Notes: a model not told the origin generated them from the letters alone. A DNA stretch of 7,899 nt from Campylobacterales bacterium (GCA_013388565.1 JACAEZ010000073.1:1-7899); one strand, 5' to 3'; positions 1-6,855 are shown, numbered from the stretch's first letter. Numbers and translations are program-made.

Positions 1-2
1 AA

Positions 3-524
3 AAATTAAAATATTTTTTAGATGAAAGTAATATTGATATAAACAATCTTGAATGTTTAGACATTGGTTCAAGTACAGGTGGATTTTGTGAAGTATTATT
101 AGATGCAGGTGCAAAAAGTGTATTTTGTATTGATGTTGGTTCAAATCAACTTCATGAAAGCTTAAGAACAAATCCAAAAGTAACACTATTTGAAAATTTA
201 GATATTAGAGATTTTCAAACTAAACAAAAATTTGATTTAATAACTTGCGATGTTTCATTTATAAGTGTCTTAAAGATTTTAGACAAAATAGATGAGTTGG
301 CAAAAAAAGAGATTATTATATTGTTCAAACCACAATTTGAAGTTGGAGCAAATATAAAAAGAGATAAATTTGGTGTTGTAAAAGATGAAAAAGCGATAAT
401 TAGAGCTATTGATTTATTTATTTCAAATACGGTCATGAAAGGTTGGAAATTGCTTGAGCAAAAAAATTCAAAACTTCAAGGTAAAGATGGAAACAAAGAG
501 ATACTGTTTAGATTTGCAAAATAG
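3..524 (+). CDS. tlyA: TlyA family rRNA (cytidine-2'-O)-methyltransferase, 3' part
   Basis: This is the C-terminal 173 residues of a TlyA/FtsJ-type SAM-dependent methyltransferase, open at the left edge; the start and the N-terminal S4 RNA-binding domain lie outside the window. The fragment contains the SAM-binding loop LDIGSSTGGF near its start, the following acidic strand CIDVGSNQL, the motif CDVSFIS and the strand LFKPQFEVG. The Asp of CDVSFIS, the Lys of KPQFE and the Glu of GNKE near the C-terminus line up with the K-D-K-E catalytic set of this family; the first Lys is missing only because the sequence is cut. Known members methylate 2'-OH of cytidines in 16S and/or 23S rRNA, and the old 'haemolysin' name is historical. 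The end overlaps ribF by 38 nt, suggesting one transcript with ribF and cmoA. Confidence 0.93.
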   Translation, partial: KLKYFLDESNIDINNLECLDIGSSTGGFCEVLLDAGAKSVFCIDVGSNQLHESLRTNPKVTLFENLDIRDFQTKQKFDLITCDVSFISVLKILDKIDELAKKEIIILFKPQFEVGANIKRDKFGVVKDEKAIIRAIDLFISNTVMKGWKLLEQKNSKLQGKDGNKEILFRFAK

Positions 525-1329
525 CATAGATTCTATTGCTATTGGTGTATTTGATGGTATGCACTTAGCACATCAAAAACTATTTTCTGCATTGAGTGAA
601 AATGGAGCTATTTTAATAATAGAAAACAATTTATCTACACTAACTCCAAAAGATTTTAGAAAACATTTCACAAATAGAGAGATTTTTTATTATGCTTTGA
701 GTGAAATAAAACATCTAACTGGAGAGCAGTTTGTTGAAAAATTAAAGAGTGATTTTAAAAATTTAAAAAAAATTGTTGTTGGTTATGATTTTCAATTTGG
801 GATAGATAGAAGTTGTGATATTGTTGATTTAAAAAAACTTTTCTTAGGTGAAGTTGTAATAATTGATGAAGTTTTATTAGATAATTTTAGTGTTCACTCA
901 AGATATATTAGAGAGTATATAAAAAATGGAGAAATAGAGTTAGCTAATAAACTTTTAGGACACCCTTATAAAATAGAGGGTGTAAAAATAAAAGGTCAAG
1001 GCATAGGCAAAAAAGAGTTTGTAGCTACAATAAATTTGATAACAACAGATTTTTTACTTCCTAGTGAAGGAATTTATGTAACAAAAACAACAATTTTAGA
1101 TAAAACTTATAATTCAGTTACATTTTTAGGTCATAGAGTTTCAACAGATGGAACTTTTGCAATAGAGACACATATTTTAGATTGTGATATAAATTTTGAA
1201 GATGGTGTTGTGATAATTGATTTTTATAAAAAACTAAGAAATAATCAAAAGTTTAACTCATTTATAGAGCTTAAACAACAAATTTTTGATGATATAAAAG
1301 AGGCAAAAAGATACTTTCATGAAAGATAA
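487..1329 (+). CDS. ribF: Bifunctional riboflavin kinase / FMN adenylyltransferase (FAD synthetase)
   Basis: RibF phosphorylates riboflavin to FMN and adenylylates FMN to FAD in the cytoplasm. The protein is 280 residues, normal for epsilonproteobacterial RibF. The N-terminal nucleotidyltransferase domain has [11 protein letters not shown] (about 20-30) and VVGYDFQFG (about 97-105). The C-terminal flavokinase domain has KIKGQGIG (167-174), the ATIN tetrapeptide (180-183) standing for the usual PTAN, and AIETHILD (225-232) with the catalytic Glu227. Two places differ from the textbook pattern: HLAH instead of HxGH, and VHSRYIR where many homologues have SSTRIR. I chose ATG 487 because AAGG at 478-481 lies 5 nt upstream and the GxFDG motif then falls at a normal distance; a TTG at 454 would add 11 residues inside tlyA and a TTG at 508 would be shorter. 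It overlaps tlyA by 38 nt and cmoA by 11 nt. Confidence 0.93.
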   Translation: METKRYCLDLQNSIDSIAIGVFDGMHLAHQKLFSALSENGAILIIENNLSTLTPKDFRKHFTNREIFYYALSEIKHLTGEQFVEKLKSDFKNLKKIVVGYDFQFGIDRSCDIVDLKKLFLGEVVIIDEVLLDNFSVHSRYIREYIKNGEIELANKLLGHPYKIEGVKIKGQGIGKKEFVATINLITTDFLLPSEGIYVTKTTILDKTYNSVTFLGHRVSTDGTFAIETHILDCDINFEDGVVIIDFYKKLRNNQKFNSFIELKQQIFDDIKEAKRYFHER

Positions 1330-2026
1330 AATATTTGAAAAACCAATAACAAAACAGTTTGAATTTGATGAAGCATGTGCTAGTGTGTTTGATGATATGT
1401 TAGTTCGTTCAGTGCCATTTTATAAAGATGTAATAAATTTAACAACAGATATTTTAGTAAAAAACCTTCATGAAGGCGATATTATCTATGATTTAGGATG
1501 TTCAACTGCAACCACATTAATAGAACTTCAAAGAAAATTTGCAAAACCGTTAGAACTAATAGGCATTGATAACTCAATTGCCATGATAGAAAGAGCTAAA
1601 AATAAAGCAAAAGCATACAATGTAAATTGCAACTTTATTTGTGATGATATGTTTAATATTGATTTTAAAAAATCAAATGTATTTATATCAAACTATACTA
1701 TTCAATTTATAAGACCAATGAACCGCGAAAAACTTGTTAAGAAAATATATGACTCATTAAAACCAAATGGAATTTTTATATTTAGTGAAAAAATTATTAG
1801 TGAAGATAAAATTTTACATAAACAGTTAATTGACATCTATTATGATTTTAAAAAATCACAAGGTTATAGTGAGTATGAAATAGCACAAAAAAGAGAAGCA
1901 TTAGAAAATGTATTAATTCCATATACATTAGATGAAAATATATTAATGGCTAAAAATGCAGGATTTGAACATGTTGAATGTATATTTAGATGGCTAAATT
2001 TTGCTACTATCATTTGCTTTAAATAG
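1319..2026 (+). CDS. cmoA: Carboxy-S-adenosyl-L-methionine synthase CmoA
   Basis: CmoA converts SAM and prephenate to carboxy-SAM and phenylpyruvate; CmoB then uses carboxy-SAM to make cmo5U at the wobble position of certain tRNAs. The 235-residue protein is a complete class I methyltransferase-like fold and follows E. coli CmoA closely in recalled comparison. It has [20 protein letters not shown] (16-35), the SAM-binding [11 protein letters not shown] (56-66), the acidic [13 protein letters not shown] (81-93), [10 protein letters not shown] (124-133), SEKIISED (156-163), the QKREALENV stretch (190-198) and NAGFEH (213-218). Arg192 in the QKR stretch probably corresponds to the Arg that holds the extra carboxylate in E. 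coli. The ATG lies within the last codons of ribF (11-nt overlap), so translation is probably coupled. CmoB is not in the window. No convincing terminator follows. Confidence 0.93.
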   Translation: MKDKIFEKPITKQFEFDEACASVFDDMLVRSVPFYKDVINLTTDILVKNLHEGDIIYDLGCSTATTLIELQRKFAKPLELIGIDNSIAMIERAKNKAKAYNVNCNFICDDMFNIDFKKSNVFISNYTIQFIRPMNREKLVKKIYDSLKPNGIFIFSEKIISEDKILHKQLIDIYYDFKKSQGYSEYEIAQKREALENVLIPYTLDENILMAKNAGFEHVECIFRWLNFATIICFK

Positions 2027-2053
2027 TATTGCCACTACCTCTTTTTAATTACA

Positions 2054-2069
2054 TGGAATGTTTTATGCA
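2054..2069 (+). promoter_or_regulatory. Candidate sigma-54 (RpoN) promoter of nifV
   Basis: The sequence TGGAATGTTTTATGCA places GG (2055-2056) and GC (2067-2068) at the exact separation of the -24/-12 elements in the sigma-54 consensus TGGCAC-N5-TTGCA. The GGAA form of the -24 box also resembles the version reported for Campylobacter flagellar sigma-54 promoters. A start near 2080 would leave a leader of about 16 nt containing the strong ribosome binding site. No TGT-N10-ACA NifA-type upstream site was found in the 3' end of cmoA by eye, so the activator is unknown. Confidence 0.55.
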
Positions 2070-2082
2070 AAATATGTACAAA

Positions 2083-2090
2083 AAGGAGGT
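2083..2090 (+). promoter_or_regulatory. Strong ribosome binding site of nifV
   Basis: AAGGAGGT is a full match to the anti-Shine-Dalgarno end of 16S rRNA and sits 5 nt before the ATG at 2096. It is the strongest site in the window; the other genes have only partial matches such as AAGG, AAGAG or GAGGT. It fixes the nifV start and suggests high translation when the gene is transcribed. Confidence 0.85.
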
Positions 2091-2095
2091 GTGTC

Positions 2096-3208
2096 ATGTT
2101 TATAATCAACGATACAACTTTAAGAGATGGCGAACAAGCCCCTTTTGTGGCATTTAATATAGAAGAGAAAATCAAAATCGCTACACTTTTGTATGAAGCT
2201 GGGTGTGATGAGCTTGAAATTGGTACTCCTGCGATGGGTAAAAAAGAGCAAAATGATATAAAAGAGTTATTAAAATTAAATCTTCCAATAAAAATGATGA
2301 GTTGGAATAGAGCTACACTTTGTGACCTTGAAGCATCACTTGAGTGCGGAGTGAAGGCGGTTGACTTGTCTATTCCTACATCACACATCATGATAGAGAC
2401 AAAATATAAAAATGATATTGATTTGATGTTAAAAAATTTAGAGCAGTGCATAACATTGGCTAAAAAAAAGAGGCTGTTTGTCACTATCGGGGGTGAAGAT
2501 AGTTCAAGAGCTGATATAAATTTTTTAAAAGAGGTTATAAACGAAGCCCATAACTTAAAAGCTGATAGATTTAGATATTGTGATACAATCGGCATTTTAA
2601 CCCCTAAAAAAAGTTTTCAAACAATCGAAGAGTTGGTTAAATTAGACAAACTTGATATTGAAATGCACACACATAATGATTTTGGAATGGCGGTTGCAAA
2701 TGGTATCGCTGGGCTTGAAGCTGGAGCTAAAAGTATAAATACTACGGTTGTAGGGCTTGGTGAGAGAGCTGGAAATGCACCGTTTGAACAGATACTCATG
2801 AGTTTTATTCATCTATTTGATGAACATAGAGAGTTTAAATCAAACATTTTAAAAGAGCTTGTTTCAACTGTTTTAAAAGCTTCAAAAGTGAAACTATCAA
2901 GCATGGCACCAATTATTGGCAAACGACTATTTGCTCATGAAAGCGGTATTCATGCTGATGGTATGATGAAAAATGAGGCGATGTATGAACCATTTAGCCC
3001 AAAAGAGGTCGGTGCAAAGAGAGTCTATCCAATAGGCAAACATACAGGCTCTAGTAATATAATCTATCATCTTCAAAAAAGAGGGTTAAATCTATCTAAA
3101 AAAGAGGCTTCTATGCTTATACCAAAAATTAGAGATATTGTGACAAGTCGAAAAAAAGTGTTAAATGAAGTTGAACTTGAACAGTTATATTTAAAAGAGA
3201 TAGCTTGA
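2096..3208 (+). CDS. nifV: Homocitrate synthase NifV
   Basis: NifV condenses acetyl-CoA with 2-oxoglutarate to homocitrate, which becomes the organic ligand of the FeMo cofactor of nitrogenase. The 370-residue protein is a DRE-TIM barrel enzyme: INDTTLRDGEQAP (4-16) with the substrate-binding Arg10 and metal-binding Asp11, the HTH metal pair His191/His193, GLGERAGNA (220-228), and FAHESGIHADGM (279-290). The choice of NifV over 2-isopropylmalate synthase rests on VAFNIEEK (18-25), EIGTPAMG (41-48), MSWNRA (68-73) and GGEDSSRAD (132-140), which follow NifV patterns, and on the lack of the C-terminal LeuA regulatory domain. It is preceded by a sigma-54-like promoter and overlaps the next gene by 4 nt. 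G+C is visibly higher than in flanking genes in several stretches. A related homocitrate or AksA-type synthase is a less likely alternative. Confidence 0.92.
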   Translation: MFIINDTTLRDGEQAPFVAFNIEEKIKIATLLYEAGCDELEIGTPAMGKKEQNDIKELLKLNLPIKMMSWNRATLCDLEASLECGVKAVDLSIPTSHIMIETKYKNDIDLMLKNLEQCITLAKKKRLFVTIGGEDSSRADINFLKEVINEAHNLKADRFRYCDTIGILTPKKSFQTIEELVKLDKLDIEMHTHNDFGMAVANGIAGLEAGAKSINTTVVGLGERAGNAPFEQILMSFIHLFDEHREFKSNILKELVSTVLKASKVKLSSMAPIIGKRLFAHESGIHADGMMKNEAMYEPFSPKEVGAKRVYPIGKHTGSSNIIYHLQKRGLNLSKKEASMLIPKIRDIVTSRKKVLNEVELEQLYLKEIA

Positions 3209-4047
3209 ATATCACTATAAAATGGCTAACACTGACTGATAGCGAATTTGTAACTAGACTTGGACAAATAGAGGGTTGGGTGATTGATAATTATGAGAGT
3301 GAAAATATCATCAAACAAAACCAAATATTTTGTTTTGGTGCATTTCATGATAGTAGATTAGTTGGTGCTATTATGGGATTTATTCATGAAAAAAGTTCTT
3401 ACATAGCGAACTTTTTAGTATCTCATGAATATAGAAATCAAAAAATTGGCAGAAGACTTTTTGAAACACTTTTTAATGCCTTGAAATTAGAAAAAGATAC
3501 TATATATCTATATGCTGCTTCAAATATGAAAGATTTTTATGAAAAATTTGGATTTGAAGTGTTGAGTGATATTGTTAGATTTGAAAGCACTACCACACCA
3601 AATTTTAAATTTTCACCAAACATGGTAAAAGATTTGGAATTGCCAAGTTTTAAAACAACACTGTTAAAAATGAGTAATCAAATCTTTAATGAACGAAGAG
3701 ATAATCTTTATAGTTTTTTGTGTTCTCATGCAAGTTCACTGAATTTTTGCTCACCAAATGCTATTATGCACTCAAGAGCTTTTAATTCAAAAATTCAACT
3801 TGCACCTTTTTTTGTAAAAAGTGGAGCATATTTTGATGCTGAAAAGATGTTTAGAGCATTATTGTTTGTTAGAAATGGTAAAAAAATTTATGCTGATGTA
3901 CCATTGGTAAATAGTGATAGTGTAAATTTATTTATTCAATATGGCTTTAAAGAGAGTGTTGGTGGGTATTTCATGAGATATGGCAAAGATTTGAATATAA
4001 ATTTTAACAATATTTACTCATTTGCCACACCGTGTAGTGTTGGGTGA
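3205..4047 (+). CDS. GNAT family N-acetyltransferase, two-domain, substrate unknown
   Basis: The 280-residue protein has an N-terminal GNAT domain: IANFLVSHEYRNQKIGRRLF (67-86) is motif A with the acetyl-CoA pyrophosphate loop R-N-Q-K-I-G, and FYEKFGFEVL (111-120) is the closing motif B region. The C-terminal half, with KIYADVPLVNSDSVNLFIQY (227-246) followed by GF and MRYG (257-260), resembles the second, degenerate GNAT-like domain (Acetyltransf_18 type) of some two-domain acetyltransferases; this is from recalled family patterns. The TTG start overlaps the nifV stop (TTGA), with AAGAG at 3195-3199 as ribosome binding site, and no in-frame ATG occurs until residue 57, so the non-AUG start is well supported. 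The overlap with nifV implies co-translation and hints at a nitrogen-fixation-related role, but no substrate can be read from the sequence. Confidence 0.85.
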   Translation: MNITIKWLTLTDSEFVTRLGQIEGWVIDNYESENIIKQNQIFCFGAFHDSRLVGAIMGFIHEKSSYIANFLVSHEYRNQKIGRRLFETLFNALKLEKDTIYLYAASNMKDFYEKFGFEVLSDIVRFESTTTPNFKFSPNMVKDLELPSFKTTLLKMSNQIFNERRDNLYSFLCSHASSLNFCSPNAIMHSRAFNSKIQLAPFFVKSGAYFDAEKMFRALLFVRNGKKIYADVPLVNSDSVNLFIQYGFKESVGGYFMRYGKDLNINFNNIYSFATPCSVG

Positions 4048-4977
4048 TTAATACAACTCAATAGAATTTTCATCGCTTACATCTTCTATTACACAAATAA
4101 TTTGCTTTGTATTGCTGATTAGTGACTTTATAAGATGTTCTTTAGCTAAATCGTTATTTGAAACAGTCTCATTTTTCCATAAAATCAAATCGTTTATAAA
4201 ACACTCTATTAAAAATGATAAGTTATCTAAATTTTTTGAAATGCTCTCTTTTTGATAATTCATAATCATGAAGTATCCTAACTCTTTTAAAGCTTTTCCA
4301 AATTCTAAATATTGATGATATTTACAAATTATAGTTCCATAACTTTCTAATTTTACACCAAGTTCTTTTATTAAAGAGATATTAAAATGTTCAAATGTTA
4401 TTTTTGAAGCAATCGAATTAATATCCTCTTCAATATCATTTAAATCAATCAAATCATACTCATCTATTTCAACATTATTAATCTCTTCTTTATCTATATT
4501 GCTATTACAATGGTGTTTTATATCAACACTATCTATATCTAAATAGTAGTCACAATAACTTCTATCATTACAAACAATAATTATATATTTTTTAATTATT
4601 CCATAAAAATTCAGTTCAAATATTGACAAAGCGCTAGATACACTCTCAAAATCTGCTTGATTTGTTTCAAATAAAAATTTCATCAAACTATTTTTAAAAC
4701 CATTACAGATTAAAAAAATATCCTCTAATGGAAGCTTTTTTGTTTTGAAAAAATCAATCATGACTATTACTTCAGGACAATTTCCAACCTCTCTTTCACC
4801 TTTGCAAATATCTATGTAGTAGTTTAAAATTCTAACTCCAAAATGTTTGATAAAAAAAGATGGATTTATTTTATGTATTGTAAGTGCTTGTGTAGATAAA
4901 TTATTCATCTGCCAATAGTTTAATATTACACTTTTTGAATTAACCAATTTTTCTATTAAATTCTTATTTATATTCAT
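4048..4977 (-). CDS. Uncharacterised mostly helical protein of a signalling cassette
   Basis: I do not recognise this 309-residue protein. It has no signal peptide and no membrane segment. Residues 1-135 look like an all-helical domain with aromatic-rich helices (ILNYW 18-22, FFIKHFGVRILNYYIDICKG 41-60, FFKTKKLPLEDIFLICNGFK 76-95); this vaguely recalls helical sensor modules such as RsbRD-N, but I cannot assign it. Residues 136-190 form a polar, Asp/Glu-rich linker. Residues 190-300 form a second helical region ending in IECFINDLILWKNE (257-270) and KQIICVIED (291-299). Nine cysteines are scattered without CxxC pairs. The ATG at 4977 has only a weak upstream AGGTTG. It is the last gene of the minus-strand cassette, 15 nt after the CheY-like receiver, so it may be an output partner or sensor of that receiver. 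Its stop codon directly abuts the stop of the convergent GNAT gene. Confidence 0.8.
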   Translation of the reverse strand: MNINKNLIEKLVNSKSVILNYWQMNNLSTQALTIHKINPSFFIKHFGVRILNYYIDICKGEREVGNCPEVIVMIDFFKTKKLPLEDIFLICNGFKNSLMKFLFETNQADFESVSSALSIFELNFYGIIKKYIIIVCNDRSYCDYYLDIDSVDIKHHCNSNIDKEEINNVEIDEYDLIDLNDIEEDINSIASKITFEHFNISLIKELGVKLESYGTIICKYHQYLEFGKALKELGYFMIMNYQKESISKNLDNLSFLIECFINDLILWKNETVSNNDLAKEHLIKSLISNTKQIICVIEDVSDENSIELY

Positions 4978-4992
4978 GCATACAACCTAATA

Positions 4993-5352
4993 TTATGAAT
5001 GTTTTGTCAAATCACTTATTACATGAAGCAATAAATTTGGACTTACAGGTTTTCTAATAAAATAGTTACAAATATCATTGAAATTTTTATTAATATCAAT
5101 GTTATTCCCAGTCATTAATACAACATTTACACTTTGATTAATTTTTTTAATAGACTCTATCATAGATATACCATCAAGCTCTGGCATGACAATATCTGAA
5201 ATAATCAAATCTATCTCATCTTTGTGATTTATATACTGCATCAAACCTTCACTTCCATTTGTAGCAGTTATTATCCCATCGCTATATTTTTTATTAATCA
5301 CTTTGTACAACAAATCCCTTAAAATTTCTTCATCTTCAACTAATAGTATCAT
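4993..5352 (-). CDS. Single-domain CheY-like response regulator
   Basis: The protein consists of one receiver domain (119 residues) with no output domain. All key residues are present: the acidic pair Glu6/Asp7 in LLVEDEE, phospho-acceptor Asp53 in IISDIVMPELDG (50-61), switch Thr81 in VVLMTGN, aromatic Phe98 and Lys101 in FIRKPV. It should be phosphorylated, most simply by the kinase encoded upstream, and should act by protein contact, either with the 309-residue protein encoded 15 nt downstream or as a phosphate shuttle or sink. The start at 5352 has GAGGT (complement of 5362-5366) 9 nt upstream. It lies 63 nt after the kinase gene, and a TATAAT in that gap could start a separate transcript. 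It is not assignable as flagellar CheY. Confidence 0.9.
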   Translation of the reverse strand: MILLVEDEEILRDLLYKVINKKYSDGIITATNGSEGLMQYINHKDEIDLIISDIVMPELDGISMIESIKKINQSVNVVLMTGNNIDINKNFNDICNYFIRKPVSPNLLLHVISDLTKHS

Positions 5353-5384
5353 AGAAAATTTACCTCAAAAAATATTTATTCAAA

Positions 5385-5390
5385 ATTATA
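5385..5390 (-). promoter_or_regulatory. Possible -10 box before the CheY-like gene
   Basis: The minus strand reads TATAAT here, preceded by a T-rich run as is usual for sigma-70 promoters in Campylobacterota, which lack a conserved -35. A start near 5378 would give a leader of about 26 nt that includes the GAGGT ribosome binding site. In DNA this AT-rich a TATAAT can arise by chance. Confidence 0.4.
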
Positions 5391-5415
5391 TAAAAAAGAA
5401 ATTTCTAAAAAATGT

Positions 5416-6147
5416 CTAAAAACAATTTTTTAAAGAAATTGTAAATTTAGCACCATTTTTTAGATTTTTAACATCAATTTCACTACTAAATCTATTTTTG
5501 ATTATATTTTTACAAATATAAAGTCCAATTCCAGTACCTATATTTGATGGTTTTGTTGTGTAGTATGGTTCAAAAATCTTTTCAATAGGCTCTACTTTTA
5601 CTCCACCGCAATTATCAATAATAGAAATTTTTTTTATATTATTAGAGTTAAAAATTTTTATAGATATTTTTGCTCTTTTTATTTTTCTCTCAATCGCCAC
5701 ATCTTTTGCATTTGCCAATAAATTTAACAAAACTGTTGAAAACTCATTTGCATATCCATATATATTTATATCTTCAAACTCATCTACAAAAACCTCAATG
5801 TGGTGTTGTTTAAATGAACTTTTCAGTATATTTAATGTTTTATTTATACAATTTTGCAAACTAAAATAATCTTTTTTCTTGTCAATAGAAAAAAAGTTTC
5901 TAAAATCTTCTATTGTATTTGACATATAAACCAACAAATCTTCGGCATCATCTAATTTTTGTTCTAACTTTTCACTAGATAAATCAGAAAATCTGTTTGC
6001 AGTTTTTATATTCATTAAAATAGCATTTAGTTCAGCTATTGGTTGTCTCCATTGATGAGCAATATTTGCAATCATCTCACCAAGTGATGCTAATTTTGAT
6101 TGATGAATTAATATTTCATTTAATTTTTCTATATTTAATTCATTCAT
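5416..6147 (-). CDS. Soluble histidine kinase without a recognisable sensor domain
   Basis: The 243-residue protein goes almost straight into the dimerisation/phosphotransfer helices: SLGEMIANIAHQWRQPI (21-37) contains the phospho-acceptor His31 in the HQWRQP type of H-box common in Campylobacterota. The ATPase domain follows with the N box LLNLLANAKDV (140-150, Asn146), the G1 box IDNCGGV (177-183), the F box KIFEPYYTTK (190-199) and the G2 box GTGIGLYICK (204-213). No PAS, GAF, HAMP or membrane segment is present; only about 15 residues precede the H-box helix. The input signal must come from another protein or from cytoplasmic conditions. I chose ATG 6147 because it overlaps the regulator stop as ATGAATGA (8 nt), which suggests coupling; a GTG at 6165 would add six residues but has no ribosome binding site. 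It is the likely partner of the regulator encoded just upstream and perhaps of the receiver downstream. Confidence 0.92.
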   Translation of the reverse strand: MNELNIEKLNEILIHQSKLASLGEMIANIAHQWRQPIAELNAILMNIKTANRFSDLSSEKLEQKLDDAEDLLVYMSNTIEDFRNFFSIDKKKDYFSLQNCINKTLNILKSSFKQHHIEVFVDEFEDINIYGYANEFSTVLLNLLANAKDVAIERKIKRAKISIKIFNSNNIKKISIIDNCGGVKVEPIEKIFEPYYTTKPSNIGTGIGLYICKNIIKNRFSSEIDVKNLKNGAKFTISLKNCF

Positions 6148-6841
6148 GAGAGTTTTCTTTAACACTTAATTTATAACCAAACCCAACACAATTAGCTATC
6201 AAATCTTCACACATTTTATCTCTAAGTTTTTTAACTAAACTTCTAATAGCTTGTAGTGTAACTATATCATCTTCATAAACAACTGTTTCAATATCTTCAT
6301 AAGTTACCATTTTATTTAACTGTTCAATAAATAACTCCAACAATTTTGACTCATTTTTTGAAAGTTTAATATGCTCTTCATGTTTTACAAGCTCTTTTTC
6401 AAAATAGTTATAACTTAAATTTTCAGAAAGTTTAAAAGAGACATGTTTAAATTTTTTCATCTCTTTTGTTGATTTTATTAATGCTTCAAATAGTGCATTT
6501 TCTGTTATAGGTTTTAATAAATATCTTGTTAAATTTTGTTCAACCGCTTTAATTAGATACTCTTTTTCAGCATGAGCTGTTGCTATTATTATTCTTGTAT
6601 CGTTATCATCTTTTCGTATCTCACAAGCTACTTCAAGACCACTCATTTTTGGCATATTAATATCTAAGATACAAATATCTGGTTTATTTAATTTGTAAAG
6701 CCTCAATGCCTCTTTACCATCTTTAGCAGTTATTAAGTTTGAACAGTAATATTTTAAGACAGATGCAATATTTTCTCTAATGCCATCTTCATCCTCTGCA
6801 TACAAAATCTTTGAGAATTTTAAAATTTCTCTGTCTTTCAT
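6140..6841 (-). CDS. OmpR-family response regulator (receiver plus winged helix)
   Basis: This 233-residue DNA-binding regulator has an N-terminal receiver with the acidic pair Glu16/Asp17 in ILYAEDEDG, phospho-acceptor Asp60 in ICILDINMPKMSG (56-68), switch Thr88 in IIIATAH, Tyr107 and Lys110 in RYLLKPI. The C-terminal part has the OmpR/PhoB winged-helix pattern: IKLSKNESKLLELFIEQLNK, then TLQAIRSLVKKLRDKM as the recognition region and CVGFGYKL as the wing. The start at 6841 is supported by AGGAG (complement of 6849-6853) 7 nt upstream; a TTG at 6874 would add 11 unlikely residues within the promoter region. It is first in the minus-strand cassette, ahead of its probable kinase. The divergent intergenic region contains an 11-bp-period direct repeat that is a plausible binding site for it. 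Confidence 0.93.
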   Translation of the reverse strand: MKDREILKFSKILYAEDEDGIRENIASVLKYYCSNLITAKDGKEALRLYKLNKPDICILDINMPKMSGLEVACEIRKDDNDTRIIIATAHAEKEYLIKAVEQNLTRYLLKPITENALFEALIKSTKEMKKFKHVSFKLSENLSYNYFEKELVKHEEHIKLSKNESKLLELFIEQLNKMVTYEDIETVVYEDDIVTLQAIRSLVKKLRDKMCEDLIANCVGFGYKLSVKENSHE

Positions 6842-6848
6842 CAAAAAA

Positions 6849-6853
6849 CTCCT
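6849..6853 (-). promoter_or_regulatory. Ribosome binding site that sets the OmpR-type regulator start
   Basis: The minus strand reads AGGAG 7 nt before the ATG at 6841. It favours this start over the in-frame TTG at 6874, which would place coding sequence across the direct repeat and has no comparable site upstream. Confidence 0.75.
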
Positions 6854-6855
6854 AA

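Noticed and set aside
215..436. Minus-strand open frame of 73 codons inside tlyA
   Set aside because: Antisense to the conserved TlyA motifs and without a ribosome binding site; a shadow frame.
960..983. Inverted repeat ACACCCT / AGGGTGT with a 10-base loop inside ribF
   Set aside because: It falls within the conserved [11 protein letters not shown] coding stretch and is not followed by a T-run; most likely coincidental.
1019..1030. Perfect 12-bp palindrome TTGTAGCTACAA inside ribF
   Set aside because: It is a single copy in conserved coding sequence with no matching site near a promoter in the window.
2024..2046. Possible terminator after cmoA (TAGT-loop-ACTA followed by T residues)
   Set aside because: The stem is only 4 bp and weak, so read-through from cmoA into nifV is as likely as termination.
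2053..2150. Small upstream open frame starting at ATG 2053 and overlapping the nifV start
   Set aside because: It has no Shine-Dalgarno, its start lies within the sigma-54 candidate, upstream of the predicted transcript start, and the peptide has no recognisable feature.
2035..2595. Long minus-strand open frame antisense to nifV
   Set aside because: It lies opposite the conserved NifV motifs, has no ribosome binding site and a low-complexity hydrophobic translation; it is a shadow of the real gene.
2617..2799. Minus-strand open frame of 60 codons inside nifV
   Set aside because: Antisense to the HTH and GERAGNA motif region, with no start signal; a shadow frame.
4025..4043. Bulged hairpin (CCACAC with GTGTTGG) at the end of the GNAT gene
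   Set aside because: It is a 6-bp stem with a bulge, lies inside coding sequence and has no T-run on either side, so it is not a convincing terminator.
5396..5415. AGAAATTTCT palindrome followed by T residues after the kinase gene, as a terminator
   Set aside because: The palindrome leaves no loop with a stable stem and is AT-only; it is better seen as part of the AT-rich promoter gap.
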